Counted from the first letter of the stretch, positions 42,470 to 51,129 are shown. The stretch: 61,070 bases of DNA from Ammoniphilus resinae (GCF_017873965.1 NZ_JAGGKT010000022.1:1-61070); one strand, 5' to 3'. A program made the numbers and translations. Notes: a model not told the origin generated them from the sequence alone.

Positions 42470-42715
42470 TTAGAATAACGAGAGTTGATCGCCCTCTTCT
42501 ACCTTTTTATTGCTGCTTTTCGATAGATTGGGTTCTTCCTCTTTTGGGGCTTCCACGGGCGGACCCGCCTTCTTCACTACGCCTTGATGCACATGCTCTC
42601 GCTTACAGGTAGGACAGATATATACGACATTAACCTGTCGAGACCTTGCCAGCTTCATTCGTTCTTCAATGGGCAACCCTTTTTCTTGGGAACAGGTACC
42701 GCAGAGTATTTCCAT
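42470..42715 (-). CDS. small zinc-ribbon-like protein
   Basis: Predicted 81-residue protein with two CXXC pairs, CGTCSQEKG (residues 5-13) and [10 protein letters not shown] (34-43), probably holding one zinc. Its C-terminus is acidic, Lys-rich and likely disordered. I know no family. The ATG follows GAGGGGAGGA. It could bind nucleic acid or protein. It lies upstream of the damaged DUF1232 frame. Confidence 0.65.
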   Translation of the reverse strand: MEILCGTCSQEKGLPIEERMKLARSRQVNVVYICPTCKREHVHQGVVKKAGPPVEAPKEEEPNLSKSSNKKVEEGDQLSLF

Positions 42716-42792
42716 TTTCCTCCCCCTCTCAGTCTGGTCTCCACTAAACTCTGTCGATAAATCATGTCTATTAACCTTACCATCAAAGCAAA

Positions 42793-42842
42793 GAAAAAAG
42801 AACCCTATGGAGAGGAGAGTTTCCCATAAGAGTTCTTTTTTT
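42793..42842. terminator. bidirectional terminator
   Basis: AAAAAGAACCCTATGG pairs imperfectly with CCCATAAGAGTTCTTTTT, T runs on both strands. Confidence 0.7.
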
Positions 42843-43109
42843 CATTACTTACTCGTTCCTTCATCTTTTGGTGCCGCAGTCCGGACAAGGACTGCAAGCT
42901 CGATATTATTAAAGTATCGAATCCCGATAAACCACTTATTCTACAATCTGGTTAAAGAAAGACCTGCATGGTTCTCCCTACAAGTAAAGAGTTGAATCGA
43001 CTGTTGTTATGCTCATCTTTTTCTTTTATAGCCTGGCTTTCCATTTATCTTATAACCTCCTTCAGTTTATAATCTATTTATCTAAATGTCTGAAAAGGGG
43101 TGCTTTAAA
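42843..43109. other. intergenic region upstream of the thioesterase gene
   Basis: Nothing gene-like. A perfect 7-bp hairpin GCAGTCCggacaaGGACTGC lies at 42886-42905; the string GACAAGGACTGCAA recurs at 31458. The promoter of the plus-strand thioesterase gene should be here; TATAAT-like stretches are near 43060-43075. Confidence 0.35.
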
Positions 43110-43508
43110 ATGTTTCGTTCAATTATTCGTCCTAGAGTTTCAGAAACAGATGGTGCAGGACATATTAATAATACAACTGTTCCAGTTTGGTTTGAAGCAG
43201 GTAGAGAAGGTATTTTCAAAATTTTTAATCCTAATTTGTCATTTACAGCGTGGCGAAGTGTTATTGTAAGTCTAAGTGTTGATTATATTCACCAAATGTA
43301 TTTGGGAAAAGATGTCGAAGTTAGGACATGGATTCAACGGATTGGGAATAAAAGCTTTGTTATTTATGAGGAAATACATCAGGGAGGGATTTTGTGCGCA
43401 AAAGGAACTGCTACCTATGTAAACTTCAATCCAGAAAAACAGATATCCGAACCTATTCCAGAATCTATCCGTAATGAATTGGAAAAACATTTATTTGAGT
43501 CAACTTAA
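43110..43508 (+). CDS. acyl-CoA thioesterase (4HBT hotdog)
   Basis: Predicted 132-residue hotdog protein: RPRVSETDGAGHINNTTVPV (catalytic Asp replaced in context by Asp-Gly-Ala-Gly-His), VWFEAGREGIF, VDYIHQMYLGKDVEVRTWI. It would hydrolyse acyl-CoA. I start at the ATG at 43110 behind AAAGGGGTG; the ATG at 43086 is upstream of that site. Terminator at 43561. It is not closely similar to the thioesterase at 24568. Confidence 0.85.
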   Translation: MFRSIIRPRVSETDGAGHINNTTVPVWFEAGREGIFKIFNPNLSFTAWRSVIVSLSVDYIHQMYLGKDVEVRTWIQRIGNKSFVIYEEIHQGGILCAKGTATYVNFNPEKQISEPIPESIRNELEKHLFEST

Positions 43509-43560
43509 TCGTATTTTTCAGTCTACTTTAAGATCCTTAGTCCAAATCATTTCCATAAAA

Positions 43561-43598
43561 AGAAAAGAGCTGCCAGTTTACCTAAGCAGCTCTTTTAA
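43561..43598. terminator. bidirectional terminator
   Basis: AAAGAGCTGC pairs with GCAGCTCTTT around 12 bases, with A/T runs on both sides, between converging genes. Confidence 0.8.
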
Positions 43599-43677
43599 AC
43601 TATTAATCTCCATGCAGCAAATAAAGTATGGATTATTTCCTTAAAACAGGATCCACAAGAACGGATTCAGTACCCTA

Positions 43678-45048
43678 CTACCAAATTAAAACCGTAATAC
43701 CAAAAACGATTCCCATGTACAAGAATGGGATCAAGGTATAGGTCATGATTTGGCGTGCAGACAATTTCGATAAAGCAATGACAGGCAAAAGCCAAAAAGG
43801 GTTAACGAGATCGTTCCAGGAGCTCCCCATTTGTACGGCCGTGCTCATTTTGCCAAGGTCTGCTCCTAATGTTTTGGCCGCTTCTACCATAAATGGCCCT
43901 TGTACCGCCCAGTGCCCACCGGAAGATGGAACGAAAAAGTTAATGAAAAAGGAACTTATGAATCCCCAAAAATGAAGCGTTTGTGCATTTGAAAAGGATA
44001 CGAACCAATCAGAGATTGTAACTACAATCCCGGAGCCTGCCATCATCCCCATGATCCCGGCATAGAAAGGAAACTGCAGGACCATTCCCCCGGCGGTCTT
44101 TACACTGTCATTAATCGCCAAGATATAATTTTTTAAGGAACCATGAAATAAAATACCTAAAAACAAAAAGATACTATTCACACTATTAATATCGAGGGAC
44201 CCTTGTTTCACAACAAAATGGTGATACAGGTAGGCTACACCAAACAAGACAACCAACAGTGCTAGTACTTTACTGTGTTCTAACTTTTGGGCTGGTGTTT
44301 GATCCTCTCCTTTCGCGGGTACCAATCGTTCCTCCGAAAAGTCATGGTGCTTTATTTCCTGCACGTTGGAGGCACGTGGATGAATGAGAATATTTACGAG
44401 CGGCAAGGTAATCGCTAGGATCACCAAAGCAATTAAGACACCTGGCTGGAAAATGGTATTGGCCAATGGGATTAACCCCATCGATGCTTCAAATGGATTA
44501 CCCGGCGTCGCAATCGTTAAAGGAATTGTTGCAGATATTCCTATGCCATACAGAATCCATCCGACATAAGCGCTTGATACGAGGACAGGATAGTGTGTGC
44601 CGCGAACTTGTTTTGCTAATTGCTGAGCCATTAAGGTGCCGACAATTAATCCAAATCCCCAGTTCAGGTAAGAGGCGACTAACCCTACCAAAGTAGCTGT
44701 AACAATGGCTCCCCTTACCGTTTTTACCCGTCCAGCGATCCCATTTAACAGGCGGCGAATCGGTGCGGACTGTGCCAGAGCATAGCCAGTCACTACCATC
44801 ATCACCATTTGCATCGTAAAACTTAATAGATTCCAAAACCCTTCAGACCAATACCCAGCCATTTCACCAACACTTTTGTGTTCAATGGTGATTCCCATCA
44901 CAAAAATGATAAAAGTAAGTAAGATAGCAAAGACGAAAGGCTCGGGTAAAAAACGATGCAGAAAATTGGAAAATTTATTTGTAAATGTTTGCAGCCACGT
45001 TTCCTGTGTAACCTCTTCTTTCCCGGTAAGAACCTTTGCAACGCTCAA
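43678..45048 (-). CDS. short-chain fatty acid transporter (AtoE family)
   Basis: Predicted 456-residue membrane protein with about 11 helices matching AtoE: FLHRFLPEPFVFAILLTFI, MVVTGYALAQSAPIRRLL, FINFFVPSSGGHWAVQGPFM and VNPFWLLPVIALS. It would import short-chain fatty acids such as butyrate or acetoacetate. It starts with a TTG at 45048 behind GGAGGG. The gene lies 95 bases past the LLM monooxygenase on the same strand, so part of its transcription may come from the S-box promoter. No CoA-transferase gene is near. Confidence 0.9.
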   Translation of the reverse strand: MSVAKVLTGKEEVTQETWLQTFTNKFSNFLHRFLPEPFVFAILLTFIIFVMGITIEHKSVGEMAGYWSEGFWNLLSFTMQMVMMVVTGYALAQSAPIRRLLNGIAGRVKTVRGAIVTATLVGLVASYLNWGFGLIVGTLMAQQLAKQVRGTHYPVLVSSAYVGWILYGIGISATIPLTIATPGNPFEASMGLIPLANTIFQPGVLIALVILAITLPLVNILIHPRASNVQEIKHHDFSEERLVPAKGEDQTPAQKLEHSKVLALLVVLFGVAYLYHHFVVKQGSLDINSVNSIFLFLGILFHGSLKNYILAINDSVKTAGGMVLQFPFYAGIMGMMAGSGIVVTISDWFVSFSNAQTLHFWGFISSFFINFFVPSSGGHWAVQGPFMVEAAKTLGADLGKMSTAVQMGSSWNDLVNPFWLLPVIALSKLSARQIMTYTLIPFLYMGIVFGITVLIW

Positions 45049-45143
45049 TCAGCTTTCCCTCCTTTAATGGGCATAGATCGACTTAATATGTTTCCTCGTA
45101 TTGCAGCACGGTTACTAAAACATGACATCTATTAGTTTCATTC

Positions 45144-46193
45144 CTATGAAAGAACGTTGACTTGTTTCTCTAGCTTGCGCACTAATGGGATGACCTTTTC
45201 TCCAAACACTTGCAGTTCTTCTTCATAATGAAGAAACCCTGTCAGAACTAAATCAATGCCGATCTGTTTCAATTCGATGATACGCTCAGCCACTTGCTCC
45301 GCTGTTCCAACTAACCCCGTCTTAAACCCATCATTATACTGAATCAAGTCCTCCTTTTTTGAGTTTGACCACATCCCTTGGGCTTGTTTTACTTTTTCCT
45401 GGAAACTCTTCACTGCCTGTTCATCCGCGTTGTCAATAATATCTCGTAGGACCTGAAGAGCTTCTTCCTCCGTATCCCTCACAATCACAAATCCGTTTGC
45501 AGCAAATTTTACTTCACGTCCTTCTTTTGCTGCTAACGCCTTGACCTCCTCAATTTGGCTCTGGAATCCTTCAAGGGTATTTCCGTTCATAAAATACCAA
45601 TCCGAAACCCGTGCTGCCATTTCTTTCGCTGCCTTGGAATTTCCCCCTTGAAAAATGGGTGGTTTACGTTTCGGTTTTGGTTTTAGTGGAGCCTCATTGA
45701 TTCGATAGAAATCCCCTTTATATGTCGTTCGCTCCTCGGTCCAAAGCTGTTTTAAAACCTCGATGAACTCCTCGGAACGACGGTACCGCTCATCATGGTC
45801 TAACCAAGGCTCTCCAAAACCAGTGAATTCTTGTTTATACCACCCGCTTACGATATTGATCGCTGCACGGCCTTCCGTGATATGATCAAGATTTGCCACC
45901 ATTTTTGCAATAATCGCTGGGTGATGTAGGCCGGGATGAACGGCAGTGATCAGGGTGATCTTCTCGGTTACACTAGCCAACGCAGATGCAAGCGTGATTG
46001 GCTCAAGCTGTTCCTCCCCAATCGCATTAAAATAACGGGCTGGAAATAAGGCATATTCAAAGCCTACCTTTTCAGCTGTTTGCATATAACGCTTGTTCCC
46101 CTGGAACGTCCAATCTGTTCTTTGCGGAATTTTGGATAACAATAACCCACTGCTCTTGTTCGGGATCCAATACGCAAATTTTAGTTCACTCAT
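45144..46193 (-). CDS. FMNH2-dependent monooxygenase, SfnG-like
   Basis: Predicted 349-residue LLM-class flavin monooxygenase. The start FAYWIPNKSSGLLLSKIPQR and EKVGFEYALFPARYF are like dimethyl-sulfone monooxygenase SfnG; GRAAINIVSGWYKQEFTGFG and PKRKPPIFQGGNSKAAKEMA complete the family. It would free sulfite or sulfinate from organosulfur compounds. ATG 46193 follows GGAGCTGAAAGAAGG. A longer frame to 46262 runs into the riboswitch terminator. A SAM-I riboswitch precedes it, so it belongs to the sulfur/methionine regulon. Confidence 0.88.
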   Translation of the reverse strand: MSELKFAYWIPNKSSGLLLSKIPQRTDWTFQGNKRYMQTAEKVGFEYALFPARYFNAIGEEQLEPITLASALASVTEKITLITAVHPGLHHPAIIAKMVANLDHITEGRAAINIVSGWYKQEFTGFGEPWLDHDERYRRSEEFIEVLKQLWTEERTTYKGDFYRINEAPLKPKPKRKPPIFQGGNSKAAKEMAARVSDWYFMNGNTLEGFQSQIEEVKALAAKEGREVKFAANGFVIVRDTEEEALQVLRDIIDNADEQAVKSFQEKVKQAQGMWSNSKKEDLIQYNDGFKTGLVGTAEQVAERIIELKQIGIDLVLTGFLHYEEELQVFGEKVIPLVRKLEKQVNVLS

Positions 46194-46222
46194 CCTTCTT
46201 TCAGCTCCTCTTTTTTGGGTAT

Positions 46223-46366
46223 AAAAAAAACCTTTGCTCCATGAGCAAAGGTTCCTTTTCAAAATAGGCTACCTTCCAACTCATCGATCTGACATTGGCA
46301 CCGTGCTGGGAACAGTCGGTTGCCGAGGCTTCAAAGGGTCAGTCCCTCCACCTCTCTTGATAAGTT
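46223..46366 (-). promoter_or_regulatory. SAM-I (S-box) riboswitch
   Basis: The minus strand holds the S-box core CTTATCAAGAGAGGTGGAGG, then GACTG, TGAAGCC and CGGCAACC in the standard order, and ends with a terminator (CCTTTGCTC with GAGCAAAGG, then TTTTTTTT, 46223-46254). SAM would promote termination; low SAM or methionine would let the SfnG-like gene be made. Confidence 0.92.
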
Positions 46367-46479
46367 AATTCCTAGTATTCAACTGTGCTTACGTTGTTTA
46401 TATTATTAATATAATAGGATTAATCTGATATGTCAACCTATTTTTTCCATTGTGAAGAGTTATCATTTTTTATGGTTCA

Positions 46480-46512
46480 GTTCATATTGAGTTCACAAAG
46501 CGGATTTATTAT
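46480..46512 (+). promoter_or_regulatory. regulon promoter element, copy D
   Basis: GTTCATATTGAGTTCACAA (46480-46498), eight bases, then TATTAT (46507-46512). Geometry is identical to copies A, B, B2 and C. It lies 48 bases before the acetylhydrolase gene. Confidence 0.75.
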
Positions 46513-46559
46513 ACAACTAAGGAAAGTTAATTCGATCGTTTCTTGAGGAGGAACTCAAA

Positions 46560-47852
46560 ATGAAGAAAGTCATAATCAGTACCTTATCCGCCATCGCTTT
46601 ACTCTCGAGTACATTGACGGCAAATGCTCAAGTTAGCAGTGAAAACACAGTTCAAACCAGCCATGCTATCAATACTATAAACTCAGCGGATTCAGTGGCG
46701 ACATTACCTCAAACTACAGGTGTGTATCAAGTAGGAACGACCACTTTTGATTGGCTGGATACTTCCAGAGAAGAACTATTAACCCCAGATCCCAAAGATT
46801 ACAGGGAGCTTATGGTTCAAGCCTGGTATCCGATTGATAGCGGAATAGGAAAGGAAACAGCACCTTATATCCCGTTAACTTCAGAAGGGATTGAAAAGAT
46901 GGCAGCGAGTGTTGGACTCGGTAAAGCATTTGCCGAAGTCAATAAGATAAACACTCAAGTATTTGAAAACGGGGAATTATCAAACCAAAAGACCAAGTAT
47001 CCGGTGGTGTTATTTTCACACGGCCTTGGTCAAGGGAACTGGAACTACCAGTGGCTCACTCGTGAGTTGGCTAGTCACGGATATGTTGTCTTTAGTGTAG
47101 AACATACCGGCTTTAGTTCTGGAACCGAATTTACGAATGGACAGTTTGTTCCAATCACTCCCAAATTTTTGACCGGAATCCCTACTCTCAAAGAATTTGA
47201 TGATGCCGTAGATCAAATCTGGGTAAAAGATTTGCAATTTGTAATTCGCCAGGTAGAGACACTAAATCAAACAGATATAAAATTTAACTTTAAGGACAGA
47301 CTCGATGTAAATAGAATGGCTGCCATCGGACATTCTATGGGTGGAGCAGCAGCCGCACGGGCCCTGCAGGTCGAACCGAAAATTAAATCTGCGATAGACA
47401 TTGATGGATCTCTGATGGGGCTCACAGGTGAAACAGCCAAAATGACAAAGCCGTTTGCGGTTATTTCAAACGAATTTAACTCAAAAGTGTTCAAGGGTGA
47501 AGTTGAACAACCGCTACCTCCAGGACTAGATGAAAAGATAGTGCAAGATATGAAAGATTCATTTAAAGTGTTTAGCAACCGATACACACAGGCCATTGCA
47601 GGACCGGCATACGATATTACAATAGCTGGAGGGGCAACACACGTAAGTTTCACTGATATGCCTTTGTTGAAACAGTATCTTATTGAAACACCTTATTTCA
47701 ATATATTGCCTACAGGAATTGAACCACAACACATTTACGACCTAAGCAACCGCGTCATCTTGTCATTCCTTGAAAAAACCCTCGACGGTAAGAATAATAC
47801 AATACTTGATCGTAAAGATTTCATTACACCCGATTTAACGATCGTTCAATAG
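46560..47852 (+). CDS. secreted PAF-acetylhydrolase-like lipase
   Basis: Predicted 430-residue exported alpha/beta hydrolase. Residues 1-23 are a signal peptide (ending TANAQ). PVVLFSHGLGQGNWNYQW forms the oxyanion region, MAAIGHSMGGAAAARAL holds the nucleophile Ser (near residue 260), AIDIDGSLMG the likely Asp and GATHVSFTDMPLL the His. It matches platelet-activating-factor acetylhydrolases, which cleave short or oxidised acyl groups from phospholipids. The ATG follows GAGGAGGAACT. It belongs to the shared-promoter regulon (copy D). A scrap of a second copy lies at 49704. Confidence 0.88.
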   Translation: MKKVIISTLSAIALLSSTLTANAQVSSENTVQTSHAINTINSADSVATLPQTTGVYQVGTTTFDWLDTSREELLTPDPKDYRELMVQAWYPIDSGIGKETAPYIPLTSEGIEKMAASVGLGKAFAEVNKINTQVFENGELSNQKTKYPVVLFSHGLGQGNWNYQWLTRELASHGYVVFSVEHTGFSSGTEFTNGQFVPITPKFLTGIPTLKEFDDAVDQIWVKDLQFVIRQVETLNQTDIKFNFKDRLDVNRMAAIGHSMGGAAAARALQVEPKIKSAIDIDGSLMGLTGETAKMTKPFAVISNEFNSKVFKGEVEQPLPPGLDEKIVQDMKDSFKVFSNRYTQAIAGPAYDITIAGGATHVSFTDMPLLKQYLIETPYFNILPTGIEPQHIYDLSNRVILSFLEKTLDGKNNTILDRKDFITPDLTIVQ

Positions 47853-47881
47853 ATAATATGGTTTTACAAAATTGACTAAGA

Positions 47882-47920
47882 AAAATGAGCAGTTCATTTG
47901 AACTGCTCATTAGTTATTTT
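47882..47920 (+). terminator. intrinsic terminator
   Basis: GAGCAGTTC pairs with GAACTGCTC around ATTT, followed by a T-rich tail, after the acetylhydrolase gene. Confidence 0.75.
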
Positions 47921-47939
47921 ATTAAGGTGTTTATATATC

Positions 47940-48381
47940 TCACTTTCCTTTCAGCTCAAGTACATTGCCTTTTTCATCCTCAAACAGAATATAGTCCTTG
48001 CTTTCTTTTTCAGGATGATCATAAAAACTGATATGGACAACCATTCCGTCTTTCTCCCATTTGGACTGAACCCAGCTAATCTCTCCATTCTTGCCTGTAG
48101 AGTCGTTCAACTTGGTCCATTTTGCCAATCAAATCAACGGTATCCATCGGAATTTCTCCCCATCTCTTGCGTTTGCGGGTTAAATCAATGTATTGATTAT
48201 AGGCAACTCGAAAAAGCCATGGATTTAATCTTGCAGAGTCTAAATCGTGAAGGATCAGAATCGCTTTATAAAGTGTATCTTGAACAATATCTTGGGCATC
48301 ATCATGTGCAGATCCCATCTTTCGAAGATATCGGTATATAATTTTCCCCTTCTCTTTTAGCAAATCTTCAAGCTGTTCCAA
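47940..48381 (-). pseudogene. sigma-70-family factor remnant fused to a second gene remnant
   Basis: From 48381 a 101-codon frame starts like an ECF/sigma-70 factor (IYRYLRKMGSAHDDAQDIVQ, DTLYKAILIL, LNPWLFRVAYNQYIDLTRKR), covering region 2 but stopping before region 4 needed for -35 contact. In the other frame, 48128-47940, a piece (VQSKWEKDGMVVHISFYD, ILFEDEKGNVLELKGK) looks like the C-terminal end of another protein, possibly the adjacent regulator. I infer an internal deletion that removed the sigma C-terminus and the start of the next gene. Confidence 0.6.
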
Positions 48382-48580
48382 TCGTTTATCTGCCCTCCCT
48401 TCTGCTTAATACACGAATGAGTTTCTTAAATGTTACTAAGTCTTGCAAAAAAAAAATGAATTTCACAATGCATTTAACTACTCCCCACGGGCTTATATGT
48501 ATTTTGAACCAAAACACAAGCAAAACTATGAATCATCAATATATATAACATGAATAAAACTATGAAAGGGAGAATAATTT

Positions 48581-48829
48581 ATGGGGATACGTAACAATTG
48601 CAAGTGCGGTTGCTCATGTGCAGATTTAACGGCTGATATACAAGATAACTCCGGCATTGAAGTGATCTTACTTTCAGGATTAACAATAAGAGGGTTTTTT
48701 GGTGGAATTTCAGATAGTGGTAGAGTCATACGTGTAGATAATCCTGAATTAGGTGGCTTATTCGTAAATATTTGTTGCAATCAGATTCAAGGCATTCGCA
48801 ACTTTGGTGCGGCAGATGGCCGTGCTTAA
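48581..48829 (+). CDS. Cys-rich small hypothetical protein
   Basis: Predicted 82-residue protein beginning MGIRNNCKCGCSCADLT, with a later ICCNQ. The middle (GIEVILLSGLTIRGFFGGIS, VIRVDNPELGG) is beta-like. It could be a structural spore or surface protein that cross-links, or a metal binder; I cannot assign it. AAAGGGAGAATAATTT precedes the ATG. Terminator at 48882. Confidence 0.65.
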   Translation: MGIRNNCKCGCSCADLTADIQDNSGIEVILLSGLTIRGFFGGISDSGRVIRVDNPELGGLFVNICCNQIQGIRNFGAADGRA

Positions 48830-48881
48830 ATTAGAAAGGTGTTAGTAAAGATAATCTTCCCAATACATCAGTAAGAAGAAA

Positions 48882-48912
48882 AGGAGCTGCAATCGCAGCT
48901 CCTAAAGTTTGA
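48882..48912. terminator. hairpin, probable terminator
   Basis: AGGAGCTGC pairs with GCAGCTCCT around AATC, with A/T-rich flanks, between converging genes. Confidence 0.6.
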
Positions 48913-48999
48913 TTTCCATTTAACAAAGTAGAAAAATTGTAGTTTTCTCACCTTCCCCTGTAATGGCGTGGGACTAAATTCATTGTATTTCCACTACTT

Positions 49000-49620
49000 T
49001 TATTTTCTACAAACTGCTACCCCAATGAAATAACGCGTTCCCTCCCTTGGCTTCTCAAAGGTCACTCCCCGCTGATAATAAATGTCTACATCAGAGAACT
49101 GAACAAAAAGCTCTTTAAATTCATCTGGCGTCAATTGATGAACATGGAAGGGTTCACTTGTAGGCATCCCCCGCCCTCTTCCAAACGGACTAGAAAGTAC
49201 GAGGATACCGCCTGGTTTTAGCATCTGATAAAGATTATCCATAAACCGCTGATCATCCTGTACATGTTCAATCGTTTCAAAACTTAGAATCGTATCGAAC
49301 TGTCCAAGTTTTTCGGGAAGCCCAGGGTCTACCGCATCGCCTAACATATATGTAACTTTTTGATGGTTATATTCATGATTGGCATAGGCAAGCGTTTGTA
49401 CGTCATTATCAACACCAATGATTTCTGTGACCTCACGCTTACGCTCTTTTGCCACCATATGACAACCGTACCCTGTACCACAGGCAATATCTAATACTCT
49501 TCCTTTTATATAAGGAGTGGCAAAATAATATCTAGCGATGTGTTCCAATAACATTCCGTTGGTTGGTTTCAGCAACTTCGGGATAATTCTTTCTCCAGTC
49601 CATTTAAGCAAACGGATCAC
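49000..49620 (-). CDS. class I SAM-dependent methyltransferase
   Basis: Predicted 206-residue methyltransferase. The N-terminus WTGERIIPKLLKPTNGMLLE is shared with a conserved Bacillales group. Motif I is RVLDIACGTGYGCHMV, motif II IIGVDNDVQTLAYA, motif IV FDTILSFETIEHV, followed by LKPGGILVLSSP. The acceptor is unknown. The GTG start at 49620 has a weak GGGGAGAAT; the TTG three codons on is possible. Single gene. Confidence 0.85.
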   Translation of the reverse strand: MIRLLKWTGERIIPKLLKPTNGMLLEHIARYYFATPYIKGRVLDIACGTGYGCHMVAKERKREVTEIIGVDNDVQTLAYANHEYNHQKVTYMLGDAVDPGLPEKLGQFDTILSFETIEHVQDDQRFMDNLYQMLKPGGILVLSSPFGRGRGMPTSEPFHVHQLTPDEFKELFVQFSDVDIYYQRGVTFEKPREGTRYFIGVAVCRK

Positions 49621-49703
49621 CCATTTTCATTATTCTCCCCCCATGTTACACCATTTTGCTAAGTCTTCTCCAATATACATACTTTTTATCATGTGTGAAA
49701 TAT

Positions 49704-49770
49704 CAATTATCAAACCAAAATTCCAAGTATCCGGTGCTCCATTGCAGGACCGGCATATGACATTAATTAC
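49704..49770 (+). pseudogene. scrap of a second acetylhydrolase gene
   Basis: 49704-49734 (AATTATCAAACCAAAA, then CCAAGTATCCGGTG) matches 46977-47008 of the acetylhydrolase gene, and 49738-49770 (CCATTGCAGGACCGGCATA, then GA(T/C)ATTA) matches 47593-47620. About 590 bases between are missing. So a second copy existed and lost its middle and ends. It is now non-coding, ahead of a terminator. Confidence 0.7.
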
Positions 49771-49792
49771 AGGTAGAATTTAACAACACCCT

Positions 49793-49822
49793 AAAAAGAG
49801 CCCTTAATTCACGGGCTTTTTT
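49793..49822 (+). terminator. intrinsic terminator
   Basis: AAAGAGCCC pairs with GGGCTTTTT around TTAATTCAC, followed by T's. It may be the surviving terminator of the lost gene copy. Confidence 0.7.
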
Positions 49823-49923
49823 TAAGGTGTTAGAAATTTTAGGATATGCGACCAGAACACTCGTAACTGAAATGATCAAAAATTAAAACCTATTCCATTT
49901 CTATTTTTCCATGCCTATTTATC

Positions 49924-51129
49924 CTAAACTTTTGATTCTTTAATGGTTACATCTGAACGTGTAAAGACTTCTGGATTTAATTTTGTTCCTAATCCGGGAC
50001 CTGTCAGAGGATAGACAAACCCGTCTTTCACTACAGGAACTTCTGTGACCAATTCTTTATACCAAGTATTATAAAATGCACGAACACATTCTTGCACAAG
50101 CGCATTTGGAGCGTTGATGGATAAATGAACATCAACGGCAAAAGAAACAGGACCTACGCAGTCATGAGTAGCGATCGGTAATTGATAGGCTTCGGCCATG
50201 GAAATAATTTTCTTTGCTTCGGAAATTCCGCCTGTATACGTCGGATCGAAGATGATGACATCTGCCGCTTGCTTTTCCATCACTTCACGAAAGGCCCAGC
50301 GAGTCCCCAAAGTTTCACTTGCCGCTGTGGCAAAACGTGTAGATCTGGCAAAATTTTGGAGAGAATCTAAGTTATCCATCCGAATCGGATCTTCGTACCA
50401 AAATGGACGGTAATCATCTAGGACTTGAGCAATTTGTTTGGCGGTGCGTAAATCCCATAGGGAATGCATTTCCACCATAATCTCTATTTTATCCCCTACT
50501 CGTTTGCGAATTTTCTCAAAAGGTTCGATTGCTTTTTTTAAATCTTCCATGGAGATATATCTCCCTTTAGTAGCTTCTGCAAAAGGATCTAAAGGCCAAA
50601 TTTTCATCCCCATAAAACCTTCTGAAATCAGGCTTTCTGCCAATTCATCCGCTCGATATAGGAAACCTTCCAAATCTTCATAGGGACCTTCCTCAATATG
50701 AGTATTCCAATTGTCAACTGGTAGACTAGCGTGTTTCGGGCGTTTCCGAGTATACTGATACCCTGCGCACGTGTTATACGCTTGAATTTTATCTCGAGTG
50801 GCACCACCTAGTAATTGATAAATAGGTTGATTACTTACCTGTCCCAGAATATCCCACAAAGCAACGTCCAAGGCCGAACGTCCTCGATTTTCAATGCCTG
50901 TGCTTCGAGCACCAACAAATCCAACTAAATCCTGCCAATGTTTATCGATCGTTAATGGATCTTTTCCTAAGAGGACATTGGCTCCCATATCATGGATCCA
51001 AGCTGATACGGCTTCCGCTCCAAAATAAGTTTCCCCAAGCCCCACAAACCCTTCATCCGTATGTACTTGAACAAAGCAAATATTAGGGAATTCTTCAATT
51101 AAAATGGTTTCAATTTTGGTTATTTTCAT
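49924..51129 (-). CDS. enolase-superfamily sugar-acid dehydratase
   Basis: Predicted 401-residue mandelate racemase/muconate-lactonising-type enzyme. The capping domain (MKITKIETILIEEF, FVGLGETYFG) leads a barrel with GFMGMKIWPLDPF, the Mg ligands in IMVEMHSLWD, FWYEDPIRM and AASETLGTRW, and the catalytic His in IATHDCVGPVS. The EMHS motif places it close to galactonate/gluconate dehydratases; the substrate is unproven. ATG 51129 follows GGGAGATG. Last gene of a three-gene operon with GntR and dehydrogenase. Confidence 0.88.
   Translation of the reverse strand: MKITKIETILIEEFPNICFVQVHTDEGFVGLGETYFGAEAVSAWIHDMGANVLLGKDPLTIDKHWQDLVGFVGARSTGIENRGRSALDVALWDILGQVSNQPIYQLLGGATRDKIQAYNTCAGYQYTRKRPKHASLPVDNWNTHIEEGPYEDLEGFLYRADELAESLISEGFMGMKIWPLDPFAEATKGRYISMEDLKKAIEPFEKIRKRVGDKIEIMVEMHSLWDLRTAKQIAQVLDDYRPFWYEDPIRMDNLDSLQNFARSTRFATAASETLGTRWAFREVMEKQAADVIIFDPTYTGGISEAKKIISMAEAYQLPIATHDCVGPVSFAVDVHLSINAPNALVQECVRAFYNTWYKELVTEVPVVKDGFVYPLTGPGLGTKLNPEVFTRSDVTIKESKV

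Noticed and set aside
42886-42905. String GACAAGGACTGCAA shared with 31458
   Set aside because: A short hairpin-forming string in two places without further similarity; likely chance.
44498-44836. 112-codon frame inside the AtoE-type gene
   Set aside because: Same-strand shifted frame of a well-supported membrane protein; no ribosome site.
47267-47653. 128-codon frame antisense to the acetylhydrolase gene
   Set aside because: It is the complement of a clear hydrolase coding region, with no ribosome site and no family.
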